The notes below the pieces were generated by a model. That model was not told the DNA's origin. It was given only the letters and a program-made list of their open reading frames with translations, and ran no database searches. Positions 15,606 through 30,987 of a stretch of DNA of 64,000 nt are shown piece by piece. The DNA lies in the NCBI GenBank assembly GCA_012295275.1, contig CM022673.1, forward strand, positions 5,102,153 through 5,166,152, written 5' to 3'. Numbering within the stretch: position 1 is the stretch's first letter; the number at the start of each line of letters is the position of its first letter. The DNA comes from Chrysomallon squamiferum. Its lineage: Eukaryota > Mollusca > Gastropoda > Neomphalida > Peltospiridae. The translations under genes and the position numbers were made by a program.

Positions 15606-15645
<40 letters not shown>
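15606..15645. repeat. Poly-A tract
   Basis: About 40 uninterrupted A. It may be the tail of an old retroposon, but no element is recognisable next to it. A similar run of about 29 A is at 16086-16114. Confidence 0.95.
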
Positions 15646-15648
<3 letters not shown>

Positions 15649-16084
15649 GTAACCCCAAAACTACAGAATTTTACTGATACTGGTTAAATCAATAAATGAA
15701 GCTAAAATAATTAACTCAAAGACTCATGAACAGTTGGATGCTTTAGGTGTAGCCGACCAGCAGGAAAATGTGAATTAATAAAGCATAAACTTGCTTCTTG
15801 CCTACAGCATTTTATGTATCTTCAAAGGAGAAAAATAATTTCTTGTTTTTACAAATGTGCAAGAAATCAAATATTTCAAAAGGCAAGAAGATGTTGAGTG
15901 AAAAAAAAATATAATAAAGTAACAGAAAATGAAAGAAAAAGAAGGTTATAGAAATAAATACTAAAAAATACCTTTTTGTAAATTCAAAAAGAAATATTAA
16001 AATCTTCTAAATAAAAACTACTTAAAAATTTTAGAGAAAAAAAGTATTTTACATGTATTACTGCATGGACAATGACTTTTGTCC

Positions 16085-16118
<34 letters not shown>

Positions 16119-19024
16119 AAGCAAATGAAACAACTTGATAATAAAAATATTTTTGAAATTAAACATGGAATTCATAAATAGTTTTATCACCTAAAATTCG
16201 ATGAAATACTATGATCTTTTCTTTGAATACAGTTATCAGACAAAATCTGAAATATTGTCTTCAAATAAAATACTCAGTAGCAATTAAATGCAAAAATTCT
16301 ATAACTGAACAACAGCTTCTCAAAATCTTTATTTTTTTTAAAATTATTTTGTGTGTGTGTGTAATATAAAAAATGGCTTTGACATGACAAAGTACTTGAA
16401 AACAATTAAATACTAAGCTTTATAGCAAGGTTAATTGGAGTTCACATTATATGCTTTGACACTCTTACATAAGCTAATCCTTTTTTAACGATCTGATTCA
16501 CAAATAGAAATTACTTTTAAAAATGTATTAAATTAATGTACATCACATTCTAACATTAGCAAAGTTACATCAAATATAAATTCTATTTAAATGTTTGTTT
16601 GTTTATTTATTTATTTATTTATTATTTTAAACAAAAAATAGTAATAATGAAAATATACTTCATGGTTAATTTAGAGAAAGGATTTTTTTTTTTTTTTTCT
16701 TTCACTTATATTTAACTACAAATTTAATAATTAATAACACTTGTGATTACACTGACACAAACAGTTGATATGTTTTTGTATTTTTGTTGTTGTGTTATAT
16801 TCAATCTGTTTCTCAGTGTTAATAAAAATAAATCCCTGTATCAAGCCAAAGGAATAAAGTGCTTCTAATAACACACCTGTTTAAAGGTGATTACATAGAT
16901 TATATGCAACAGCACTAATGGATTGATATAATTCACTTACTTATACAAGAACTGTCAATATTATATAACTGTCAAGTACAATGCTTTCAAAGTGTATCAC
17001 AGATAAAACCAATGAGCAAATGAAAACAATACATGATTAATAAGTAAAAATAGACCTATTTTCATGCCAAAAAATGAAGAATTATTATCAGATGAGAATT
17101 ATATATTTTCTTTAATTTTTAATTTTTAATTTTTAATTTTTTAATTTGTCTGTTTTTTTAAAAATAGACAAATAATAATCATTTATAATATTTGTTTGGG
17201 TGGTATGAGGGTGAGTTAGCAAAAGGGTTTTACAAACTCTAATATTTTTTTTCCATTCTCATCCTGTGTTATTCTAATCTAAGAATATATGTAGAAACAT
17301 ATTCCTATCAGGATTATTACTAAAAGTCACCATATGGTGCAATAACAGGTCTACAGATAGCCATGCACAAACACAATCATTCGTCTAATTTACAACAAAT
17401 ACAACAACAAAATATATTTAATTTCTATCACTGTAAATTGATCCTGCAATCTCCTGCAAATGAACAAAACACAACAGAATTTCTTTTAGTAATCTGAAAT
17501 CACAACTGGAAACAGAAACCATAATATAAACCTACTTCTACAGATGTCACGAAATACAGAATTAAGAAAGTTGTTTTGGATCCCATCTTCACATCTCAGA
17601 GTGTCTGATAACAGTGAACAAACATTTTTCTCAACACTGTCTCATTCACTAACAGAGCCCAGTGGACACTTGTGAGAAAGATTGAAGTAAGATTAGGATA
17701 AGATTAACATTCCAGTCTGTCAACTTGCTTTATTTAAGTCTTCACCATGTATTTACCAAGTTGATAAATCTAATCAAAGTACTGTACAGGTTAAGTATGT
17801 ACCTGCAACAAAAGACACTTCTGCAAGCACCTGATCAGTATAATAGAATATTAATATGATAATAGCTAAGGTTAAAAGAAGAAAAAAGTTCTTTGAATGG
17901 TTTAGGGGATGGTTGGTATCAAAATGTATGGGTATATAGCCATTAATAATACATATAAAAGAAGTTTAATGAAGTAAATAAAATCTGTTATGGTAACAAT
18001 GCAATTTGGTTTAGTGAGAGTAAAAAAATAAACCAATTATTATTAAATATATATACATACATGCACACACACACACACACATACACACATTCTCATACTA
18101 CACTCATAAACATCTACTCAAAAAATATCATATTCAATATATAATTTCAAAATTACAAGATTCAAAGTGAGATATTTTTTTTTTTTATTTAAACTACACA
18201 ATCTTCCTAAGTTTATTACCATAATGTGATATGTCTTAGTTTGTATTTGAAGTACACAATACATATAACTTTATATCAGACAGAATATAAATTTACACTT
18301 CCTTTCTCTTTCTTTTTAATTTCAGAAACTTATTATATTTGCACTTATGTATGATAAACATTAATTACAGTGATAAAATAAACACCTATATTCCATAATA
18401 ACAAAACATAAAATAACGAATAGTTATTTTTGTTGAATTTGACCAATTGTTCATATTCACAGTGTCAGTGTTTTGTATTATAATTATTTTTTTAAATTAA
18501 AGGAACACATCTGTTATAATAATAATAAAAATAATAAGAAAAAAAGATAAGAAAAAAATAATAATATAAAATGTTATATTTTTGTGCTAGTAAAAAAATT
18601 TAAATTATAAAATGTAATACATTATAAAGCATTAACAAAACCTTATTTTATAAGAACAAGTCTGCCTGATAATCAACTTTTAATCACAGCATTTGTACAA
18701 AAGGTAATTATATTTATCCAATTAAAAACATTAATATAAATAAAAAATCATTTTCAAAACTTTCTCACCTTCCACATATCAAACTGGCACTTTTCCCCAT
18801 GTGACTTAAAAAAACAAAAACACTCTTCTTCTTTTTCTTTTCAAAAATAAAATTTCTGCTACATCCACTTCTTCAAGTCACAGACACATAAAATCCCAGG
18901 ATCCACACCTGACAGTTCTAAGAAATGCATGTCAGCTATTCTGTTAACAAGTTAGGTCCAATAACCATGAATTATTGGTATATATCCCACACATACACAT
19001 ATATACATACATACACATATATAC

Positions 19025-19026
<2 letters not shown>

Positions 19027-19073
<47 letters not shown>
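19027..19073. repeat. (TA)n microsatellite
   Basis: An AT dinucleotide tract with one C interruption, following CATACA-type imperfect repeats. Confidence 0.95.
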
Positions 19074-19076
<3 letters not shown>

Positions 19077-19104
19077 CCTACAAACACAAGTCTGTGAAAC
19101 AACC

Positions 19105-19190
19105 GTACTGCAGCCGAGTGGCTAAGAGTTAGTTTGGTATTACTACAGAACTATGGCTACTGGCTAAACCCCTCTAGGTGCGAGCTAACA
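19105..19190 (+). repeat. tRNA-derived SINE or tRNA pseudogene relic
   Basis: CAGCCGAGTGGCTAAGAGTT (19111-19130) matches a Leu/Ser-type A box (GGCCGAGTGG.TAAG). TAGGTGCGAGCT (19175-19186), about 60 bases on, is a degenerate B box. It does not fold convincingly as a working tRNA and sits beside a 47-bp (TA)n tract. Confidence 0.4.
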
Positions 19191-19461
19191 AGAGAAATCA
19201 AAGCACTCTACTTGTCAAATCAACTGCAATGGCTTTAACTAGTGACCCACGTAACAGCTGGGCAGTCCATTTTCAACTGGATAGGTTGGTTGTCTAAGGT
19301 ATATGGGAGATACTTCCTTTATATATTTAGGTTACACACCTTTCAGTATGTGTACACACAGTTCACACTGTGTGACTAATTGGGAGGTAAAGAAATATGT
19401 GTCATTCTCATTTGTTCTTTGTCTTTTTTTTACATGTCAAAACAATTGGTTGCTTTATTGG

Positions 19462-19495
<34 letters not shown>

Positions 19496-20248
19496 ATAAT
19501 AAAATAAAATAAAATAAATATAAAGAAAATTCATTACTACTAAGGAAATTTTTGATTAATGTTGAGTAATAATAAAAAGAAACTCTTACATTTTTAGAAA
19601 CTACCCATCGGCACTTCCTGCACTATTTCCTATACCTGCACAGTAATAAAACCAAAATACATTTTTGAAAACAGTGTTAAAAGCAATATTTTTTTCTTGT
19701 TAAAAGTGTAATTAAAAATTTTGTACATTTAAAACATTTGATATGCTTTTTTCAAAAATTCATTACCATTAGTAATTAAAAATTAGTAACACTTAGTTTT
19801 AGTATTCTAATGCCTAAAGCCAGTTATTATAACAATTATTGTTTAGTACTCTTGTACCTGTAACTACTAATGCCGTATCATTATAACAATTATTGCTTTG
19901 TACATTAAATGAGAAAATAATGATTATATGGTTATGTATTATGCATTGTTAGTTGTAAAGATAAAAAAGAAGAGAAAGGAAGAAAGAAAAAAACTTGTGA
20001 AGTTCTCTTAGAATGTTTACAATAATAAGATATAGAAAGATCAGCTCTTTTGAATCCTGAAACTTATAATCATAAATAAAGTTGAAATTATATTTTATTT
20101 AATGGCTAACTAATAATTTTCTATTTTTGAGTTTCAAGATATCAAACCTTTTCTAAGTTCTGCATGAAAACTTGTTCCTTTTTTCCATTAGCAACAAAAT
20201 ATCTTCTATAAGCACTTCTACAACACATTTAGGAGATCAGAATGTGAG

Positions 20249-20366
<118 letters not shown>

Positions 20367-23300
20367 TGAGTAAAAACAGTCTCAGAGAAAGGGTAAGACA
20401 TAACAAAACATCAGGCTTGAACAAATTGCACAAATGATCATTTTGTTTGTGTATAGGTGATAACATTTTATTTGACAAAACTGATTTACAATTCTTATTA
20501 AGTTTGCTGAATGATTAGTTCTAGCAATGTATCAACATAATTTTATTACAAGTGCAAACATTAAATTTCTTCCCAAACACAATCCTTTTTCTTAGTCTGT
20601 TACATAACTGTTCATGTTTGTATAAAATTAAAACTTGCAAAACAGGTGCATTCCTACTGGATGTTTGAAAGTATTACAGTTGAATTTAACTAGCCATTGC
20701 CTCTCTTGTTTCTAAAAATTAAGTAAATTTTAAAAAACTTATAAAGGTAAAAACCAAAACAAACCAAAACAGGTTTTGCAAACTGAAGTTGGTTATGCAA
20801 ACTTTTCTGGAATAACTACTTTTCAAGTTAAGCAAATTTTTAATTTGATCATGCCCAAACAGGCAGAGATTTTTTTGGGGGAAAAAAAAAAAAATGTAAT
20901 TCATGTTTTAAAGCTTTATAATAACTGTCATGTTTGCAGTGAATTATTACTGTAGTAAAATACTTAGATGACAATGCCAAAATGTGTTAATACATTTAGT
21001 ACTTTTAAATAGGATGGGTGGTGTTTAATTTATTCCTAAATATATTCCTAAATCTTTTTCTTCACTGTATTATTTAACATGTGAATTATCAAAAGGATTA
21101 TGAATGAATTTAAATAGAAACAAAACAGACATTCATGTATCAACATGAATATAACAGAAACAATAAATATTTACAATTGTTGTGTGGTTGATTGGCATAA
21201 ATATAATCACAAAGGTTTCTGATCATTATTACGTTCAGGTATTTAATTTAAAAAAAAAAAAAAATATTAAATAAAACAAATTCTGTATATGGTTAAAAGA
21301 CATGATTAGATCATTAATACAGCACAGAAAATATGGTATCTTCACTATGAACAAAATATAAAGTTACACCCATAAATTTACAACAAAGCATTCTTTTTCT
21401 GGTTATCACAACAAGAAAATACATCTACCTAGATATGTCCATTATTATATTTATTAAGTCCATTATTTTGTTCATTAAGCCATTATGTCTAAAATGGTCA
21501 GGTAGGTGACCTAAAACATGGATGATAAATTTCTGAAGGTAGAGAAAAAGATCTGTATTCCTGTAAAATGTTTTTAATTATGTGACACTAAATTTAAGAA
21601 ATACAGACATACATTTAACTTGAACTTCAGCAAAACACTGCAGACAGCAACATTTGAGTTTATTTTTTTAAATTTAGAGTAAATAAAGTGTTTTTAACAG
21701 TTAAATACCAATGCCAAAAGGAAAATATATATATATTTTACAGTAATTCTGCACATTACTGAAATAACTGTTTATTTTAAATAGAATTAATTAGCTTCTG
21801 AAAAACAATGGAAAAATAATGTGGGATTAAAGTGTCAAATTTTTATTTTATATTTATATACTTCTTAAAATGACAGCCTTTGAAAATAGTTAAATAGAGA
21901 TAACATAAAGGGCATTTACTGAACGACCTCAAGATATTTAATATATAAACCTCAACCATTTAATAGAATACTTATACCCAGATAATATAACTGCTTTGCA
22001 AAGACTTGCAAACACAGAACATATTCTTTCAAAGATATTTGATAAATTGATAGAAAAACCGATCCCTTCATTTACTGATACTAAATCGCACCAAATAAAA
22101 AAATATCCCAATGACCAAATCAAAAACATTTAATAACACATAACAAAAATTGTAATTTACAGAATAAAACTTCAGTTAATTGCTAAGCTAGGGCAGTAAC
22201 TCAAATCATAACTCTTGCAATATAATATATACATAAGTAATAACCCAAAGGTAAATTTCTGTTTCAGGCATGACTGAGCAAATCAAAGATCATGCTGAGT
22301 AGACTCAATGAAGCAGAAAAGACGCTTACAAAATAAACACTTACAGACCGCAACACAAACATATGAGAAGCACAATAAAATAGCCACCTATATAGAATAT
22401 ACACAATAAATTATAAACACCACTAAAAATGCAGGGAAGCGGCATCTAATATCTCTTTTCAGCTGGACAAGTATCTGTCAAAAGAGAATCTGTGGAACTT
22501 TTTCACATCTGTCTGATAAAGACATTCCATTAACAAGAACATAAAAAATATTTTATGTGATACGCACGGGACAAAGCAAGGTAAAGGCATCTTAAATTAA
22601 AGAGTAGGAAAGTGAGACCTTTTCATAGAGAAATGCTATACTTCAGGCTAATCTGATCAAGAATAAATCAAACATTATCTCCTTAATCTGCTGAATACAT
22701 TAAAATGAATACAGAGTACCTTTTCAGTATTTAATCTCTATGCCAAGTAACTGGGCTGAATTGTGTTCTTATTTATTTATTTTTTTTAAATTATTATTTC
22801 TAAACTTGTATATTTCATTATAACTATAGCTTTAAAAGGTAATAAAATATTTCTCAAAACCCAAGACTAAAAAAAAATCTGAATTTAAACAAATAAACTG
22901 AAATTACTGATAACATTTAAATACATATTAGAAATAATGTAATTGTCACTTTTTCAAATTTCGCACCAATTTTATTTCATAACAGCTTTTTGTTATTATT
23001 TCAAACTTCTAAAGTCAGTTATGTGAGTGTAAGCTATAACAATTTCCAACTGAATATAAATTATGTATCTTTTGATTTCAAAATCAGAATCTTATGACAA
23101 AATATTCTCTGGGTTAAACCAAATTAAATAATAATGACACACCAGGATACAACTGCTTATATGTCTCTTTCAATTATTTTAAGACTTTAAACAGGTGATT
23201 TTTCAATGCTTTCATCTACAAGATTTGACGGTGTGCTAATGTCTGCCATTAATCCACACCATTTCAAGTGGTCATCCTGGCAGGCGATCCATATTAAATA

Positions 23301-25396
23301 TGTGTTCCTGTGGTTTTACTCTATTATGTGGACCCCTTGAAAGTTAACATAATGTCATGCACCACTTACATTTCCATTTAGCTATGATGTAGTCCCAACC
23401 AACCATTGACTTGGCACCCCAGGGTGTTTTCAATCTGTGTTACACATTGGACTTCACTGGTATTTTATTGTGTTTATCACCAGCAAACGTGCATGAACAC
23501 ATCAAAAAGCTGGATAAATGTAAAATATGAACACCCCCACTAATTCTAATTTACAATAACAAAAATGTCATATGTAATCTAAAGAAATTTTTTAGCTTTG
23601 TTCATGCTGTATGTTTTAAAATAATAATTAAAATATAAATTTCTTATTCTTTATTACTATTTCTTTTCCTATAAACGTGTTTTCTTTTCAAAATGCTAAA
23701 GATGATGCCTAATCAGATGCATTAAAATTGCTGACAGGTAAGATAACAAAAATACCCTTTCCTAGATTAAGTTAATTTGCATATAAAACATACCAAATAA
23801 CAATATCTCAACAGAGTAATGTTTCTTAGAAATATCTGCCTGGCTTTTGTTATCACAGAATGTCTAACATTTTTAAACACTACAGAATCTACTGGCAACT
23901 GAAAAACAGGGTAAAATGTTGTTTACTAATTGTAATAAACAAAGGTATTAGTAATAGAAACAGTGCCATTAATCATGATAATCCAATATTTTATCTGTTA
24001 GTTTTCAAAACTCTCGAGTTAAAATTTAACTGTTTTGATTTTCTGGACATGCAAACTAAAAGATTATTTCAAACGCTGTACTTAGTTTTACAAAACACCT
24101 GACATGAATTTAGCAAAACTGAAGTATTGTATAAATAAAATAGTACCATAACGCCTGTAGGTATTAGATGTTTGTTTTTTGTGTTGTAGGGTTGTATTTT
24201 TTTTTTTATATATTAATATTAATATTAAATATTAGCATTCATTAATAAATTATTTCAAAAATGTCATTTTCAGTTAATAATTAAGAAATATATATGACTT
24301 TATTTATAACATTTATATATTATTAAACATTGTTATGGACACCATGCAAATATGGTTTTCTTAAATATTATTGGTATCAATAAATTCTGTAATAAGTACA
24401 ATGGTTCCTAATAGTTAATTTCAGAAACTTGATGAAATCTTGAAAGACATAATCAGTGAATAATCAAGACATTTTTAAACAGCCAGTTGATCAGGAACAA
24501 TACAGAGTTCAATCTGTCATTTCCAAAATGCTAAGAAATCAAACCAGCTTTCAAGAAGCTGTGACTAAACATGATCGCAGCCAAGTTAAACATGGCAAAG
24601 CTTCTTTAAAGATAAATCTCTCTGAATATATATACACACACACAAACTGCAGACAAACATCACTGGAGCAGCTGTATATCTCTGTCTGTACCTCTTAATA
24701 ACTCGGCCCACCCCCAAGAGAGGTGCTTTGCCAAGTAAAACAGTAGTGTTTTTGTTTCTTGCCTATTCAACTGAAGTCATGACAACACTATAATGAGCAT
24801 TCGTGTTCACACTCCATCACAGCAACGGCTGGTCTTGACATTAGCAGACCTTTTTTAAAATTTGAAATGCATGAACTGACTTGAAATGGTGAAAAGAGTA
24901 ATTAATCTCATGTTATGAAAATTAAGCACTCTATTGAAAACGTGTGTGACACTGCCAGTACTTTTTGAAAAAATTGGTCAAGCAGGTGATGTCCATTCAT
25001 GCATGCATCCACTGATCCATGTATTTATCTTATATAAATCCATTTGGGAAATAATGTAGGAAACACTAGAGAAATTACTGTTTTTCATGCTCAACCACAT
25101 ACAGGAAAACTACAGGAAATTAAGACTCTAAAATAAAGTTGTATTCCAAGTTAAGTTGTAAAAAATTACAACACTTTATTGTTGTAGAAACTATTTATGA
25201 CAGTGTAGTCTATGTAATCCTTGAAGAATATGAAGAAACAAAGCAGCAGTAAAATAATAACAACAACAACAACAACAATCATAATCACAATACAAAGTTA
25301 AAAAAACAAAAAACCTACCCCAAAAAACCCCAAATAATAGTGGAAAAAAAAAAAATATAATATTCAGTAAAATAATTTTTCAAAAGTTCTACTTAC

Positions 25397-25642
25397 TCGT
25401 CAGATTTTTCTGATCTTGTTCCATCGTTCCACAATGTTCTTGACTTATAATCGTGAGGTAAAGTGGATCGAATCTGGCTGTTTGGACCATCATGGCGATT
25501 GAAATTATTGGTGGAATTTGCAGTAAATGTCTGTGACTTAGTCATATTCCTATACCCATCAATGAATCGTTTTTCTTCCAAAATGGCATCACGAGTGACC
25601 CCTCCCACAGTCCTACGTGTGTAGCCTCGTTTGCTAGGTGAC
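25397..25642 (-). CDS. PTPN4: PTPN4 coding exon 12: RSPSK motif and basic linker (residues 358-439)
   Basis: The acceptor is TTTTTCCAG and the donor GTAAGTAG. It is 246 nt, phase 2 to 2. It begins SPSKRGYTRRTVGG, matching FARSPSKPLARK of human PTPN4; R-S-P-S-K and R-R-T resemble basophilic kinase sites (inference). The remainder (RFIDGYRNMTKSQTF ... GTRSEKSD) is a hydrophilic linker rich in Ser, Thr, Asn and Arg with no domain I recognise, as expected between FERM and PDZ. Confidence 0.93.
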
Positions 25643-26843
25643 CTGGAAAAAGAAAAAGTTTTGAAAATTATTAACAATTTATTATTGTCATCTTTATTTC
25701 ATCCTCTCTATTTCTGAGGAATAATTATCTTTGTTTTTGATCATTTTTTTTTTTTTTTTTTTTTTTTTTGTTGAAAATAGAGCTATATTTTAATTAAATT
25801 TAATTATAATTAAACAGACATTACAAAACTGTTGACATTAGTAAGATTATAATTGAAGAAAGTAGTTTTAGCTATGCCATCAATTTATAATAAAATACTA
25901 CAGTAAAAGTAAATTGAAAGGTAGTGAAAATTAGAAAAGAAAATATGCTATTAACTATACCCTGCATATATATATATATATATGTCTAGGTGTGGTGTCC
26001 CAAAACAAATAGTTTTTTGTGCAATAATGCACTTTTTAATTTTAAGTACTAACTTTGAATTTCATTTTTATTATTATTGTGAAATTAAATATAATCAGTT
26101 TTATATCTTGAGTAAGATATTTTGCTATATTTTCAATATTCATGCATATGTATTTAATTTTATCTCAAAAATTTGAAGAACCGTGACTGTAAATATACTT
26201 TCAGTCACGACATAAAATTAAATACAAATAATATGAATAATGATTATAACCAGTTGGTTTTCAGTTAGATAAAATAAACAAAATGGAACAAAATTAAAAA
26301 AAATATAGTAAAATGCAAAACAACATAAATCATATTCATAACACATCAATTACAATACAGTAGTTGTAAAACGTGAAAAATGTAAGACAATATCACAAAA
26401 CTTAAGCCAAAAATTAAAAGTAAAGAACAACAGATTATAAATCAAATATATTGAATACACAGACTGAGTGGAAACTTTTGAAACAGTAAGATGTCACAAA
26501 ACGTGAACAAATAATGTAAATAAAAGAGAACTGAAAACAAAATAAAATAAAAAGAGTACTAACAAAAGTCTGCCTTTTTCTTTCTTTTTCTTTTTTTCCT
26601 ATTTTCCACGCATAAAATACAATTTAAAAAAAATTATATAATATCCTTTACTTTTAAAATGGAAACACAGTAACCAGTAGCCGAATAATTTAAAGTATTA
26701 ATAATTATGTCAAATTTAATAGTGAAAATCCTTTAATATCACCTATTAAATTAAAAAGATGGCTTTTATGTAATATTCCTTTTTTTAACTCATTAACACA
26801 TTTTATATGTACAGCAGTTTATTTATCATAATTAGAAATATGC

Positions 26844-26878
<35 letters not shown>

Positions 26879-29039
26879 TATAATTATTTTTAAATGATAA
26901 ATAAATTAAAAATTATGAAAATAAATGATATTCGAGCAAGTTGAAAAAATATATCTTTTGATTTAATACAAAGGAAATAAAAGGGAGAATTAAATATGCA
27001 AGAAGCAACATTTTATTTGTATCTGCTAATAATGAAAGCAGGACTTAAAAACAATGATTAACGCTGAATAAAAATGAATTCATAGTACGAATTTTAAACA
27101 TACATATAAATGTATAATTATACTTTGTGGTTTTCCTTAGTTTTTTCTTCTTTTTAATATTATAAGTGAAACACATGATGTAAACATCTATGTAATAATA
27201 AAATACTTATCCTATTGGAACTGTTTTTTAATTTTTGCAACATAATGAATAGCATTATTATTTGTTGAATTTGTATATAATTGTATTCATATTATTTGAA
27301 ATATGCTACAATAATACTCATATCTTTCTTCTATCAAAACTAAATTTCTGCTGCTGTTGAAGTCTTCATATTTTTCAAATAATGATTATTCTGGAAAGCC
27401 ATGGCAGCTAGTACATTTATTTTTACATGAAAAGACCAAACTGACTTAACAAACAATACTCTATGTCTTTTATGTGTATGTATAAGAGAGAGTCAAAGTG
27501 TGTGTGTGAGTGTGTTATTGATACAACTTTTTATAATGATGTTGTAGAATAATTTACAAGATGAGTGAGAAGAAAAAAATTAACAGCAATGAAAAAGATA
27601 GAAAAAAAAAAAATGCATTGTTTATAGCTATGTATATATTTTTATTTAAAACAGTCTCCACAAATATTAATAAATCTATTAGAACTTTTTTTTTATTAGA
27701 CACAGAAAAGAAAAGTATATAATAACCATAATGTCGAGGATTATTTTAGAAATTATTATTCATTTAAAAATCCTTTGAAATTTGAACTCATAAAGACAAT
27801 AACTTTTACTCTGAAATGAAAAGTCTTACTTACAAGAACATGTAGATTAATCTCAAACATCAACCAATAAAACGTTTTAATATGACAATCCAAACAAACT
27901 AGAAAAACACGTTTTATTGTCTCAAAGACAATGGAACTAAAAGAATTACTTCTCAAAGACACAATATCAGCTAACAGTACACTGTTAAAAATTAATGTCC
28001 TGCAAAGATAACACATCTGATAATCTAGACCTGAGGGAAAACATTTTTTTTTTTTTACAAAATGTCTTACTCCTAGTGATGCACTTAATAAACTTATTTT
28101 CCTGTTAAAGTATATAATTTGTGGCAAGTTTATAAAAAGGTTATACTGAGATTCACAATTAAACATTTTTTTTTTTTTACACATTTTATTTTAATTTTAA
28201 TTTGTTTATATATCTTTATAAAAAAAAAAAAAAACCCAAAAACATTGATTTGACTTAAAATATATAAAAATAAAATAAATGAATATATAAATTAAATAAA
28301 CAAAAATTAAACTGACAGAAAATTATAACAAATATTTAAAATCCACTAAAATATACATTATTCACTAACATCCACAACAGATTAAAAGAAAAAGGAAGCA
28401 TGCAGAAGCAAAATACTCTACTAAAGAATTGTTAAAAGAATAACTAAAGATATGACTACCACAGCACCAAAAACAATGTGTTGTACACATCTATGCAAGC
28501 AGGTGTGAAGATATTGTGACCAAAGTTAATAAAAAATAATTTTAAATTAAGAGGAATATTTGTGGTTGTGATCTATTTATTCCAATTTACCTACTAGAAT
28601 TAACAAAATCAAAAATAAAAATTACTTTTTCAGATGAAGCTACAATTATAATTTAAACTGTACAAATATCATGACTTTTTAAAAGTAATTTTTTAAATTT
28701 TTTATTTTGTTTTCTACATACTTTCAATAATTGTTAAATATTCTATTGGAAAATTTCATTGCCTTTTAAAACTAATTATTTTAAAGAAATTATTTATTTT
28801 TAAAATCTCTGAAAATCTAATTTTTCAAACAAAATACATTTTATTTATCAAACATATTTACAAAATTAATTCCGATTTTCGTAATTAAAATTCACAAACA
28901 TCATGCCTAATTAGTGATTTAATTTACTAACAACTAAGGAACAAGGGAAGACTGGGAAAAGAAAAAGCTACATGAAAAAGAAGTGCATGCCAAAAGCTAC
29001 TTTCTGAGAGACTAGCTAGGAATTCCTAGACAGGCCTAC
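25643..29039 (-). other. PTPN4: Intron of PTPN4 between coding exons 11 and 12
   Basis: AT-rich with poly-T at 25,746-25,769, (AAT)n at 26,848-26,878 and a 142-codon minus-strand open frame at 27,756-28,184. That frame lacks splice context, has poly-K runs from T tracts and resembles nothing. Confidence 0.8.
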
Positions 29040-29108
29040 CTTGTAAAACTCCTGTCTATTTTCGCTCTCCTTTTCGTTTCTTCCAGTGTTTGATACTCTG
29101 TTCTCCCA
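29040..29108 (-). CDS. PTPN4: PTPN4 coding exon 11: FERM-adjacent segment (residues 335-358)
   Basis: The acceptor is CTTCCAG and the donor GTAGGC. It is 69 nt, phase 2 to 2. It encodes GRTEYQTLEETKRRAKID then RSFT, continuing SKFRYSGRTE as in other FERM-FA proteins. The split Arg codon joins the RSPSK motif in the next exon. The surrounding sequence is strongly AT-rich and this exon stands out by composition. Confidence 0.94.
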
Positions 29109-29276
29109 CTGGAAGGCGAGTGAGTTCAGTGTCACATAATTTTAACGTTTCTTACAATTTACGTATCAATATTGCTACAATTATTAGTAGAAGTACTATC
29201 ATTATATTTATTTTATTTTTTGGAAACTTCCCCGAACTAATAATTGGTACCTATTATTATTTTTTTATTATTATTA

Positions 29277-29308
<32 letters not shown>

Positions 29309-30156
29309 TATGTATATGATTATCTTACCTTGAAAACACATTTTGCAGTACAGCCATTTGTATATTTTTATCATTTTTGGAAAATGTATATTTTAAAAAT
29401 CCTAACAAACAAACTACATCTTCTCCTGATTATAAATATTCAGAGAAAATATTTCAGTAAATTTAATATGAAAGAGTATTTATACTGAAGTAAAGTTATA
29501 AAGAGACAGATATAAAAATGAATGATTATTTCTAAACTTTCTGCTTTAAGTTTAAAAGTATAAAAATAATAAAATAATATTAACATAAAAATATTAAATT
29601 AATTACAAAAAATAAATGAATAAACCACTAAAATCACATTATAAATTAAATGTTCCTACAACATGACAACAATTTCACATGAATGTTACAATAAATTATG
29701 TGAGAAACTGGCACTGGGGACATTTTTTTTTTTCATTCTTTTTTTTCTGTGTTTTTCTTATTCTGATTCACAGAAAGGACAGGAATGGGAGATACAGGGT
29801 TGATGAAAAACAAACTTGGGACACCACAGACAATTTCAGAGATTTATATTTTTTTGTTACCCACCAATATTAGAAGTTCAGAGAACTGAAGTGGCTGTGA
29901 TTTTCATGTTAGCAACAAAAGAGAGAGACAAAAAAATATGAAGGCTAATTTAGGATTACTGAATTGATCAAGGAAAAAAAAAAATCATTTAGCTTTCAAA
30001 TTAATAAATATTCTATATATTGATACTTTTTTTTTCTTTTTTTTAAAATTATTATTATTTTAAATCCTGTAAATGAATTAATCTTTTAATCTGCAAATAT
30101 TCATTTTCTAAGGTGGTAAATTTTTATTATTAAGATGTCTGTTTTTATATCCTTTT

Positions 30157-30212
<56 letters not shown>

Positions 30213-30950
30213 TAAGTAAATGTTATTTGATTTGGACAAAAATGTCAAGATAAATAAATACATGAATGAATAAATTAAAAATATTAAATACAAAATATGA
30301 AATCTAAAATAATTAATTGAACTAAGATTTTTGGACACGAGAATAAAAAAGCCTTTTTTTTAAATTTTCACACACTAATATGGTAAAAATCATATAATAA
30401 AAAATCCATCAGTTTATGCCGCAGGTGCAAGAAATTTAATTTCTGCCTTAATTATAAAGCACATTTTGTGTGTTGACACTCTGAAAAGCAAAAGCCTGAG
30501 ATTTAGCATAAATAACTGACTGGCTTTTATCTACTGGAAACATACAACAGACCTCAGAAGTTCAAAACTCACTGAAATGTAACATGTAGTAAACATGTAT
30601 TATGATTTTTTTTTATAATATTGTATATTTAAATTGATCTGCACATTAATTCAGTTAAAAATGTCTTCATAAAATAGGTTAAATTAAAAAAATATATAGA
30701 GGTAACTTTGTGTGTGCCAGCACCATGATTATGTTAATATTTAATGTAAAGAATCATTAGTTGGTTTAGTGAAAGCAAATATAAGTGCTAAGAGAATTGA
30801 TAATTATGAATAAATTTGACTGTTTTTAATTTTGGTTGTAAATATTTTGCCACCAACAAGTTCTATATTAAATAAAGTTTAGTTTTCAAAAGAAAATAAA
30901 TTTCATGAAAATTAACAAGATATTTTCAACTGTTATAAATCTTGAAAATT

Positions 30951-30987
<37 letters not shown>

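Noticed and set aside
19105-19190. A functional tRNA gene.
   Set aside because: The A box is good, but the B box is degenerate and no cloverleaf with a paired acceptor stem is apparent, so it is listed as a relic only.
27756-28184. A 142-codon minus-strand open frame.
   Set aside because: It is as long as a real exon but contains lysine runs read from T tracts, has no splice context that fits the phosphatase phase and resembles no family. It is probably chance.
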